The notes under the pieces were generated by a model. The model made no database searches. It was not told where the DNA came from and saw only the letters and a program-made list of their open reading frames with translations. This document shows positions 7,003-13,625 of a stretch of 19,377 nucleotides of DNA, piece after piece (position 1 is the first letter of the stretch; each line of letters starts with the position of its first letter). The translations under genes and the position numbers were made by a program. Origin of the DNA: an uncultured Oscillospiraceae bacterium (GTDB taxonomy: Bacteria; Bacillota; Clostridia; Oscillospirales; Oscillospiraceae); the NCBI GenBank assembly GCA_900756715.1, contig CAAELC010000022.1, positions 1-19,377 on the forward strand, in the 5' to 3' direction.

Positions 7003-8694
7003 ATGGCTTCAACAGGGAAAAGAATACTGGCGCTGCTGCTGGCGGCGCTGCTGCTGGCATCAACGGCGGTGGTGGCACTGGCCAGCCAACCGCAGGATGC
7101 ATATGTGAACGACGACGAAATCTATGTGCGTGTAGGCGCCGGACGGAACAATGCGAATGTTACCTTCAAGGGAAGCTACATCAAGCTCTACCGGGGACAG
7201 TATGTGCAGATCATAGGCAGCGGCTACGACTCCGGCGGCGCACTGTGGTATCAGATTCAGTTCAAATATATGGGCCACGACCAGATCGGGTATATGCACG
7301 GCGATTATGTGACGAAGCTGGAGCGGGACGACGCCTTTGAGGCACACATGACGGAGCAGGGCTTTCCGGAAAGCTACAAGCCCTATCTGCGGGCGCTGTA
7401 TACCGCCTTTGGGAAAAAGTGGACCTTCCTGGCCGACCATACGGGACTGGATTGGGGACACTCTGTGGATATGGAGTCAATCCTTGGCGTAAGCCTGATC
7501 GGTACCAGCGACACCACATTACGCTCCAAGGCAACAGGTGCCTACGACAGTGCCACGGGAACATGGAAGCAGTATGAGACGGGATGGTATGCGGCCAGCC
7601 GGGAGACGGTGGCCTTTTATCTGGACCCGCGCAGCTATCTGGTGGACGGAACATGCATTGCCTTTGAGACGATGAAGGGCAATCCTGCGCTGACCTATGC
7701 GCAGGTGGCCAACACGCTGTCAAGCTGCGCATGGGCGACACCGCAGATTATTCAGGAGTTCCTGCAGGCGGGACAGGAGGCAAATGTCAACGCCATTTAT
7801 CTGGCAAATAAGGCACGAAAAGAACTGGGAACGGGCAACACCACCAATGCCAGCGGCTATGATTATAACGGGACCACGGTATATAATTTCTTCAATGTGG
7901 GTGCGTATGGATCTTCTGATAATCCAAATTACGAGGGAATGGTTTACGCTTATAATCACGGGTGGACCACCAGCTACAAGGCCATTCTGGGCGGCGCACA
8001 ATTTATTTACAGCAACTACATTGCCGACGGACAGAATACCCGGTATCTGCAGCGGTTCAATCTGACAGACCAGTATACATACACTTACCAGTACGCCACG
8101 GACATCCAATATGCCTATAATGGCGGATTTCTGGACTATGAGGCATATCGGGATTCCGGGGCGGGACTGCTGGATACCAACCTGACATTTACGGTTCCTG
8201 TGCTGAACAACATGCCGGACCAACCGGCGGCTATTCCGGTGGAGGAAGCGACGCCGGACAATCCCGTCTATAATTACGCCGAATCACTGGGGCTGCGGGT
8301 CAGTGACTCTTATATTTCCGGCTTCACATTGGGAATCACCGGAAGAACGCTTGCCGGGCAGGTGCAGGGAATCAATTCCGGGGCATCGGTAACTATCCGG
8401 GACAAGGATGGCAATATTCTCACAGACAAGGCCATTGGCACCGGAGCCACGATTACCATCACAGACAATACGGGAACCATGACCTATACGGCAGTGATTT
8501 ATGGTGATGTAAACGGAGACGGCCAGATCGGAGCCACGGATTTGCTGTGGGTCAAGCGGCATATTCTGGGGACCTCTACGCTGTCCGGCGCCAGTGCCAG
8601 AGCGGCTACACTGGCCAATGGCCGGATCGGCGCTACCAGTTTGCTGACCATCAAACGCCATATTCTGGGCAGCGAGTATATTGCACAGAAATAA
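7003..8694 (+). CDS. Secreted SH3/glucosaminidase-like cell-wall hydrolase with C-terminal dockerin
   Basis: The 563-residue exported protein has a Sec signal peptide (1-28: Lys-Arg, a Leu/Ala core, then ALA|S). A bacterial SH3-like domain follows (about 30-107, YVRVGAGRNN ... IGYMHGDYVTKL). Residues about 140-360 match the clostridial endo-beta-N-acetylglucosaminidase (GH73-like) family: YLDPRSYL (206-213), CIAFETM (218-224), VNAIYLANKARKELG (262-276, with candidate acid Glu274) and YNFFNVGAYG (294-303). A linker/beta unit (425-500) leads into a type I dockerin (501-556). Its first Ca2+ loop is intact (Asp502, Asn504, Asp506, Gln508, Asp513); the second has lost the equivalent acids. The expected role is cleavage of peptidoglycan glycan strands outside the membrane. 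The ATG at 7003 is preferred, with AAAGGA 11 nt upstream; the ATG at 6991 abuts that site. First gene of an operon; the partner starts 16 nt after its stop. Confidence 0.86.
   Translation: MASTGKRILALLLAALLLASTAVVALASQPQDAYVNDDEIYVRVGAGRNNANVTFKGSYIKLYRGQYVQIIGSGYDSGGALWYQIQFKYMGHDQIGYMHGDYVTKLERDDAFEAHMTEQGFPESYKPYLRALYTAFGKKWTFLADHTGLDWGHSVDMESILGVSLIGTSDTTLRSKATGAYDSATGTWKQYETGWYAASRETVAFYLDPRSYLVDGTCIAFETMKGNPALTYAQVANTLSSCAWATPQIIQEFLQAGQEANVNAIYLANKARKELGTGNTTNASGYDYNGTTVYNFFNVGAYGSSDNPNYEGMVYAYNHGWTTSYKAILGGAQFIYSNYIADGQNTRYLQRFNLTDQYTYTYQYATDIQYAYNGGFLDYEAYRDSGAGLLDTNLTFTVPVLNNMPDQPAAIPVEEATPDNPVYNYAESLGLRVSDSYISGFTLGITGRTLAGQVQGINSGASVTIRDKDGNILTDKAIGTGATITITDNTGTMTYTAVIYGDVNGDGQIGATDLLWVKRHILGTSTLSGASARAATLANGRIGATSLLTIKRHILGSEYIAQK
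8526..8669 (+). repeat. Diverged direct repeat encoding the two dockerin segments
   Basis: Two 45 bp copies (8526-8570 and 8625-8669), each running from GATCGG to ATTCTGGG, encode QIGATDLLWVKRHIL and RIGATSLLTIKRHIL. This is the tandem F-hand repeat of a dockerin. The second copy has Ser in place of the last calcium-binding Asp. Confidence 0.85.
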
Positions 8695-8710
8695 CAGGAG
8701 AACAAGTGCT

Positions 8711-10471
8711 ATGAAAAAAAAGTTTTTAAAGCGGCTGAGTCTGATACTTTGCCTGACGCTCCTGCTGGGGGCGGCGGCTGTACGGCCTGCCCATGCGGCC
8801 AGCCTGTATGTCGCTGCCGGTCAGCGGCAGGTGAATGTGGGTGATACATTTGCTGTCACCGTGACCGTATCCGGCGATGTGGAGGCGTGGACCTACAGTG
8901 TTACCTGGTCCAGCAACCTGACACTCGTTTCCGGCAATACGGCACCTATGGGATTTGATGGGGAGAATGACCACAACAACACGCTGATTTTTGAGGCGAA
9001 CTCCGTAGGAACCGGTACGGTTACAGCCAGCTGCGCAAACGGATTATCTGCCGGAGGAAGCGATTACAGTGACAGCGACAGCACCTCGGTGCAGATTGTA
9101 TCCGTGTCTTCGGGCGGAGGAAGCTCCGGGGGAGGTTCCTCGGGGGGCTCGTCGGGGGGCTCCTCGGGCGGTGGTGGCAGCTATGGGGATACCAGCGACT
9201 CCCGGAACTCCAACACGGCGCTGGTGTCGCTTGGCGTCAGCGCGGGAACGCTGAGCCCGGGGTTTGACCCGGCGGTGACGGAGTACACCGTAGACCTGCC
9301 CTCCAAAACCACCACGCTGACGGTGACGGCGGAGGCGTCCGATTCCCGCACCACAGTAGCCGGAACTGGAGAAATTGCCGTGCAGACCGGCGAAAATGTG
9401 ATTGAAGTGACCACCACCGCCGAAAATGGGGACACGCGCACCTACACCATCCGCGCAACGGTTGCGCAGGCACCCAGCGTGTTTCTGGACTATCAGCAGA
9501 AAAAGCTGGGCGTGGTGAAGGATATTTCCAAGGTGACGGCACCGGCGGGCTTTACGGCGGGCACCGTTACCATCAGCGGTGAGAGCGTTCCCTGCTGGAG
9601 CAGTGCAGGCGGCGTGACGCTGCTGTATCTGTGCGATGAGGAGGAAGTGGGCGGCTTTTACGCCTACACGCAGGCGGACGGCGTGCTTGGCCCCTATCAG
9701 GAACTGGTGATCGGCGGCAAAAGCTATATTTATACCGGTGTTCCGTCAGACAAGCGGCAGCTGCCGGGCCTTGTTTACGGCACGGTAGAGGTGGATGGCC
9801 GGAAGCTGGACGGCTTTACCTATGAGGATAAGGCGGTGGAGGGCTATTATGTGCTGTATCTGACAGACGGAGACGGTCTTGCCGGGTACTACACCTATGA
9901 CGCGAAGGAGGGAACTGTGCAGCGCTACAACGGCGCGGCCTACACCGAGCAGGCGCTGGCGGAGAAGGAGCAGCAGCTGACGCAGTATCTTTACATCGCG
10001 GCGGGAGCGGCAGGGGTGCTGCTGCTTCTGTGCATCGTCCTGCTGGCAGTGCTGGGACGACGGAAGCGGATGGTGAAGGCCCTTCAGGCAAAGGCTGCCA
10101 TGGCGGGCAGCGGAAGGGCTACGCCGCTGGAGACGATTCTTAACGGTGGTCCGGAAAAAGAAACGGCGGAGGTGATCGCCGCCACGGAGAGCGGTGCGGC
10201 GAAAGGCCCGGAAAGCCCGGAGGCAGAGGTGCAGGACAAGCCGAAGGGTGGACAGGACAGGAAAGCGAATGCGCCGGAACAGGTAGTGAGGCCGGAAGAA
10301 GCTCAGGTGATGCCGGAACGGCCGGCAGAACCGGTATCGGAGGAGCAATCCGGGGCGAGGACGCCCGAGACGCCGGATGCGCCGGTGGAGCCGGACGCTG
10401 TGGCACCGGAAGAAACGGCGGCCCGAAAGGTGACGCTGGACGAGCTGCTGGAAGATATTCACAACATGTGA
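8711..10471 (+). CDS. Membrane-anchored cohesin-like/cadherin-like surface protein
   Basis: The 586-residue protein has a signal peptide (1-29, ending AHA). Residues 31-130 form a beta-sandwich resembling a cohesin (VNVGDTFAVTVTVSG, then YSVTWSSNLTLVSG). A pure Ser/Gly linker (134-157) precedes a cadherin-like beta-sandwich domain of the PF12733 type (169-252: LVSLGVSAGTLSPGFDP, EYTVDLP, NGDTRTYTI). Residues 257-412 are an unassigned repeat-rich region with paired LLYLCDEEE...GFYAYT and VLYLTDGDG...GYYTYD units. One transmembrane helix (427-449) is followed by Arg-Arg-Lys-Arg and a cytoplasmic Pro/Glu-rich tail (454-586), giving an outside-N, inside-C topology. The ATG at 8711 is preferred to an earlier in-frame ATG at 8681 because AGGAG (8696-8700) stands 10 nt away and the signal peptide then starts MKKKF. 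Co-transcribed with the dockerin hydrolase, whose anchor it may be (inference). The cohesin call is the least certain part. Confidence 0.8.
   Translation: MKKKFLKRLSLILCLTLLLGAAAVRPAHAASLYVAAGQRQVNVGDTFAVTVTVSGDVEAWTYSVTWSSNLTLVSGNTAPMGFDGENDHNNTLIFEANSVGTGTVTASCANGLSAGGSDYSDSDSTSVQIVSVSSGGGSSGGGSSGGSSGGSSGGGGSYGDTSDSRNSNTALVSLGVSAGTLSPGFDPAVTEYTVDLPSKTTTLTVTAEASDSRTTVAGTGEIAVQTGENVIEVTTTAENGDTRTYTIRATVAQAPSVFLDYQQKKLGVVKDISKVTAPAGFTAGTVTISGESVPCWSSAGGVTLLYLCDEEEVGGFYAYTQADGVLGPYQELVIGGKSYIYTGVPSDKRQLPGLVYGTVEVDGRKLDGFTYEDKAVEGYYVLYLTDGDGLAGYYTYDAKEGTVQRYNGAAYTEQALAEKEQQLTQYLYIAAGAAGVLLLLCIVLLAVLGRRKRMVKALQAKAAMAGSGRATPLETILNGGPEKETAEVIAATESGAAKGPESPEAEVQDKPKGGQDRKANAPEQVVRPEEAQVMPERPAEPVSEEQSGARTPETPDAPVEPDAVAPEETAARKVTLDELLEDIHNM
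9110..9181 (+). repeat. Low-complexity Ser/Gly linker coding repeat
   Basis: Imperfect tandem units of TCSGGGGG type encode only Ser and Gly (residues 134-157), linking the cohesin-like and cadherin-like domains. It is G-rich on the plus strand with runs of up to six G, so length polymorphism by slippage is likely. Confidence 0.85.
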
Positions 10472-10488
10472 AATAATAAAATGCAAAA

Positions 10489-10532
10489 AGCAGGCCCCCG
10501 ACAGGATGCGTATGTCCTGCCGGGGGCCTGCT
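10489..10532. terminator. Strong stem-loop downstream of the cohesin-like gene
   Basis: AGCAGGCCCCCG (10489-10500) pairs perfectly with CGGGGGCCTGCT (10521-10532). A single A/C mismatch follows, then CAGGA/TCCTG continues the stem to an 8 nt loop. It lies 17 bp after the stop and must be the 3' boundary of the operon. However, no U-run follows on the plus strand; the T-rich flank (GCTTTTTGCATTTT) lies on the minus-strand side, where no minus-strand gene ends. Confidence 0.7.
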
Positions 10533-10615
10533 GCGCATGAAAGACGCAGATGCAGGCTGCCGCTGGGCTGTACGGGCTATATTTAGCAGGGCGGCTGGGA
10601 GAAAACAAGAATGAC

Positions 10616-10644
10616 TTGACATGGAAGGCGAGACAGACTATAAT
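10616..10644 (+). promoter_or_regulatory. Consensus sigma-A promoter of the marR-tauE operon
   Basis: Perfect -35 TTGACA (10616-10621), 17 bp spacer, perfect -10 TATAAT (10639-10644). Such a strong promoter in front of a MarR gene suggests the operon is held down by repression. Confidence 0.92.
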
Positions 10645-10654
10645 GATACAAAAA

Positions 10655-10673
10655 TGAATAGTTCAAAAATGAA
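10655..10673. promoter_or_regulatory. Candidate MarR operator
   Basis: TGAA-tag-TTCA-aaaa-TGAA forms two overlapping inverted repeats (10655-10665 and 10662-10673). They lie just downstream of the -10 box, around the expected transcription start and up to the ribosome binding site. Its place suits autorepression by the MarR protein encoded 13 bp further on. Short arms make this tentative. Confidence 0.45.
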
Positions 10674-10685
10674 GGAGTTGAAGCA

Positions 10686-11120
10686 GTGAAAGCCAGTGTG
10701 GAATTTCCCAAGAAAATGGCCATGGCCTACGACGCCATATGCAGGCCCTTGTGCCAGGAATTGAAGCTGCCCCAGACGGCGCTGGACATCCTGCTGTTTC
10801 TGGCCAACAATCCCGCCTATCAGACGGCGGGGGAAATTGTAAGCATCCGGAAGCTGCGGGCCAATCTGGTGTCGGTGAATGTGGAGCGGCTGGTAGAGGA
10901 AGGATACCTGACACGGGAAGCAGTTGCAGGCGACCGGCGCAAGACGCTGCTGCGGCTGACAGAGCGGGCGGCACCTGTGGTGCAGCGGGGCCGGGAGATC
11001 CAGAAGGACTTTTTTCGGATGTTGTTCCGGGGCGTTTCTCCGGAAGAACAGGCTCAATTTCTGGCGACCATGACGGTTATGGAACAGAGTCTGGATGAGA
11101 TTTTGAAAGAGCGGGGATAA
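10686..11120 (+). CDS. MarR family transcriptional regulator
   Basis: A 144-residue winged-helix protein of typical MarR length. Helices at 11-45 lead to the DNA-recognition region (46-72, TAGEIVSIRKLRANLVSVNVERLVEEG). The wing follows with the family signature DRRKTLLRLTERA (83-95), and C-terminal helices (100-144) provide the dimer interface. It begins with GTG at 10686, preceded by AAGGAG (10672-10677) at 8 nt. Its stop is 1 nt before the next ATG, so it is co-translated with the TauE/SafE exporter and most likely regulates it. The ligand is not deducible. The consensus promoter and overlapping inverted repeats suggest autorepression. Confidence 0.93.
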   Translation: MKASVEFPKKMAMAYDAICRPLCQELKLPQTALDILLFLANNPAYQTAGEIVSIRKLRANLVSVNVERLVEEGYLTREAVAGDRRKTLLRLTERAAPVVQRGREIQKDFFRMLFRGVSPEEQAQFLATMTVMEQSLDEILKERG

Positions 11121-11121
11121 A

Positions 11122-11898
11122 ATGAATATACTGACAACACTTGCCGTGACTTTTTTTGCCGGAATGGGTGCGGGACTGGGAACCGGCTTTGCGGGGATGA
11201 GCGCGGCGGCGGTAATCAGCCCGATGCTGATTGCCTTTCTGGGGATGGAGCCGTATATGGCGGTAGGCATTGCGCTGGCCTCGGATGTGCTGGCCAGCGC
11301 CGTGTCGGCGTATACCTATGGGAAAAATAAGAATCTGGATATTAAAAACGGCGTGATTATGATGGCCGCCGTGCTGACCTTTACGGTGGTGGGAAGCTAT
11401 CTGGCAAGTCTGCTGCCCGCTGCCACCATGGGAAATTTCTCCGTATTTATGACATTTCTGCTGGGCGTTAAGTTTATTGTGCGGCCGGTGATGACCACCA
11501 AGGAGGCCATGCTGGGCGTGTCGGCGAGAAAGAGGGCTGTTCAGTCGCTGGTGTGCGGCGTGGTAATCGGCCTGATCTGCGGCTTTGTGGGGGCCGGAGG
11601 CGGCATGATGATGCTGCTGATTTTGACATCGGTGCTGGGATATGAGCTGAAAACGGCGGTGGGCACCAGCGTGTTTATCATGGCCTTTACGGCACTGACG
11701 GGCGCGGTGTCCCACTTTGCCATCGGCGGGGCGCCGGATGTGGAGGTGCTGATTCTGTGCGTGGTGTTTACCTTTGTATGGGCGCGGATTGCGGCGGTAT
11801 TTGCCAACCGGGCGGAGCCCAAGACCCTGAACCGGGCCACCGGTGTGGTGCTGGTGGTGCTGGGCGCGGCAATCTTTGTGTTTTCGCTGCTGAAATAG
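11122..11898 (+). CDS. TauE/SafE family anion exporter
   Basis: This is a 258-residue polytopic membrane protein (about 8 helices). The internal duplication typical of TauE/SafE is visible: the N-half Gly-rich motif GAGLGTGFAGMSAAA (16-30) and the C-half FVGAGGGMMMLLIL (about 155-168), each followed by a membrane helix and a conserved 'VGxAxxSD/VGTSVF' type segment. Family members export sulfite, sulfoacetate or other organosulfur or small anions; the substrate here is unknown. The only recognisable ribosome binding site is GGGG in the end of the upstream gene, 1 nt from its stop, so translation is probably coupled to the MarR gene. A terminator follows at 11929. Confidence 0.92.
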   Translation: MNILTTLAVTFFAGMGAGLGTGFAGMSAAAVISPMLIAFLGMEPYMAVGIALASDVLASAVSAYTYGKNKNLDIKNGVIMMAAVLTFTVVGSYLASLLPAATMGNFSVFMTFLLGVKFIVRPVMTTKEAMLGVSARKRAVQSLVCGVVIGLICGFVGAGGGMMMLLILTSVLGYELKTAVGTSVFIMAFTALTGAVSHFAIGGAPDVEVLILCVVFTFVWARIAAVFANRAEPKTLNRATGVVLVVLGAAIFVFSLLK

Positions 11899-11928
11899 CC
11901 GCAGCGGCTGCTTTACCAGAAACAGACG

Positions 11929-11964
11929 GCCCCGGAGAAGGATGCTTTCCCGGGGCTGTTTTTT
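11929..11964 (+). terminator. Intrinsic terminator of the marR-tauE operon
   Basis: GCCCCGG (11929-11935) pairs with CCGGGGC (11950-11956) around a 14 nt loop and is followed within two bases by a run of six T (11959-11964). It lies 30 bp after the exporter stop. Confidence 0.88.
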
Positions 11965-11993
11965 GAGGAAATCGGGAAAGAGACAAATACCCG

Positions 11994-12022
11994 TTGAAAA
12001 GAGGGGAGCGGGGGGCTATACT
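11994..12022 (+). promoter_or_regulatory. Sigma-A promoter of the M20C dipeptidase gene
   Basis: -35 TTGAAA (11994-11999), 17 bp G-rich spacer, -10 TATACT (12017-12022). AAGGAG (12041-12046) lies 7 nt before the ATG at 12054. Confidence 0.85.
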
Positions 12023-12053
12023 AAAAGCTGAAAAAATAGGAAGGAGAAATTTT

Positions 12054-13493
12054 ATGGCAGTTTTGGAGTATCTGGAGCCGAACGGCGTATTTCGTTTTTT
12101 CGAGGAGCTGTGCGCAATCCCCCACGGCTCCGGCAACACGAAGGCGGCCAGCGACTGGCTGATGGAGTTTGCCCGGCAGCGGGGGCTGGAGGCATATCAG
12201 GATGAACTGAACAATGTGATTATTATCCGGGAGGCCACAGCAGGCTATGAGCAGGCCCAGCCGGTGATTTTGCAGGGACACATGGACATGGTTTGCGCCA
12301 AAGCGCCGGACTGCAACAAAGACATGGCCCGGGAAGGACTTGATCTGGCGGTGGAGGGAGACACCGTTTATGCAAAGGGAACCACTCTTGGCGGGGATGA
12401 CGGCATTGCGGTGGCCATAGCACTGGCGCTGCTGGACGCGGAGGACATTGCCCATCCACGGCTGGAGGCTGTGTTTACGGTGGATGAGGAGACCGGCATG
12501 CTGGGCGCCGTGGGCATGAAGGATGTGTCCATGCTGCGGGGTCGGCAGATGCTGAATCTGGACTCGGAGGAGGAAGGCGTGTTTACCGTCAGCTGCGCCG
12601 GAGGCAACCGCACCGGGTGCACCATCCCCATACGGCGGGAGGCGGCCCGGGGCAAACACCTGACCATTATGGTAGGCGGCCTGCGGGGCGGACACTCCGG
12701 CGTGGAGATTGACAAGGGACTTGGCAACGCCAACATGCTGCTGGGCCGGGTGCTGAACGCGTGCATGCGCGAGACGAGGCTGCGCCTGATTGCGGTGGCA
12801 GGCGGGCAGCAGGACAACGCCATCCCCCGGGAAGCGGCGGCGCAGGTGCTGGCCGAGGACAAGGCGGCGGTGGAAGCTGTGTGCGCGCGGCTGGAGCAGC
12901 AGCTGAAAAACGAATACCGGGCCACGGACGGCGGCGTGACGGTGACGGTTTCGGAGGGCGGCGAGGGCACGCCAATGGACGGGGATTCTTCCCGCCGGGT
13001 GACGGCTTTTCTGATCTGCGCGCCCAACGGCATCTGCACCATGAGCGCAGACATGCCGGGACTGGTGCAGACCTCGCTGAATCTGGGCATTCTGACCACG
13101 GAGGAGCATGCGGTGCACGCCTCCTATTGTGTGCGCAGCAGCGTGGACAGCGAAAAGCAGATGCTGGTGGAGCGGGTAAGCTGCCTGACGGAGACGCTGG
13201 GCGGCAGCGTAGAGGTATCGGGCGACTACTCGGGCTGGGCCTATCGACAGGATTCGCCGCTGCGGGAACTGGTGAGCCGGGTCTTTACGGAGCAGTATGG
13301 CCATGCGCCCAAGATCGTTGCCATCCATGCCGGCGTGGAATGCGGCATTTTTGCCGGAAAGCTGCCGGGACTGGACTGCATCTCCATCGGGCCGGATCTG
13401 ACGGAGATTCACACCTGCCGGGAGCGGATGCATATTGCATCTGTGCAGCGCCTGTGGGCCATGATCGTGGAAGTGCTGCGGCGGATGAAATAA
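12054..13493 (+). CDS. pepD: Aminoacyl-histidine dipeptidase (peptidase family M20C)
   Basis: This 479-residue cytosolic zinc peptidase cleaves dipeptides of the Xaa-His (carnosine-like) type and supports peptide utilisation. Metal and catalytic residues are visible in the expected order: GHMDMV (75-80; His76, Asp78), TLGGDDG (111-117; Asp115), VDEETGM (143-149; Glu145 base, Glu146 ligand), NLDSEEEG (168-175; Asp170) and EIHTCRERM (451-459; His453). The dimerisation (lid) domain lies at about 185-385 with GGHSGVEIDKG (212-222). Reading can be extended upstream in frame to a TTG at 11994, but that overlaps the -35 box. The ATG at 12054 with AAGGAG at 7 nt is the start. The gene is monocistronic with its own promoter, converges on ftsH and shares the palindromic terminator at 13525. 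Confidence 0.94.
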   Translation: MAVLEYLEPNGVFRFFEELCAIPHGSGNTKAASDWLMEFARQRGLEAYQDELNNVIIIREATAGYEQAQPVILQGHMDMVCAKAPDCNKDMAREGLDLAVEGDTVYAKGTTLGGDDGIAVAIALALLDAEDIAHPRLEAVFTVDEETGMLGAVGMKDVSMLRGRQMLNLDSEEEGVFTVSCAGGNRTGCTIPIRREAARGKHLTIMVGGLRGGHSGVEIDKGLGNANMLLGRVLNACMRETRLRLIAVAGGQQDNAIPREAAAQVLAEDKAAVEAVCARLEQQLKNEYRATDGGVTVTVSEGGEGTPMDGDSSRRVTAFLICAPNGICTMSADMPGLVQTSLNLGILTTEEHAVHASYCVRSSVDSEKQMLVERVSCLTETLGGSVEVSGDYSGWAYRQDSPLRELVSRVFTEQYGHAPKIVAIHAGVECGIFAGKLPGLDCISIGPDLTEIHTCRERMHIASVQRLWAMIVEVLRRMK

Positions 13494-13524
13494 GAAGACC
13501 GGGAAACCGTGAGGGATAAGAGAA

Positions 13525-13568
13525 ATGTCCCCCTGCAGAACATGTTCTGCAGGGGGACATATATTTTT
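13525..13568. terminator. 36 bp perfect palindrome terminator between pepD and ftsH
   Basis: Positions 13525-13560 are a perfect palindrome: ATGTCCCCCTGCAGAA, then CATG, then its exact inverse. Folded, this gives a 16 bp stem with a CATG loop. The plus-strand tail ATATATTTTT (U-run 13564-13568) makes it an intrinsic terminator for pepD. On the minus strand the tail is ATTTCTCTTATC, a weaker U-rich end for ftsH, which stops 66 bp away. Confidence 0.9.
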
Positions 13569-13625
13569 GCCGGAGACAGACTGTAAGAGGCTGTATGCCG
13601 GGAGGACGCCAAGCGGGGAACAGGG

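Noticed and set aside
7003..10471. Cellulosome locus
   Set aside because: Only one dockerin and one cohesin-like domain, no glycoside hydrolases for plant polymers and no carbohydrate-binding modules; the enzyme looks like a peptidoglycan hydrolase.
12021..13433. 470-codon open frame on the minus strand opposite pepD
   Set aside because: Antisense shadow; pepD has the full set of M20C metal ligands and a clean promoter and RBS.
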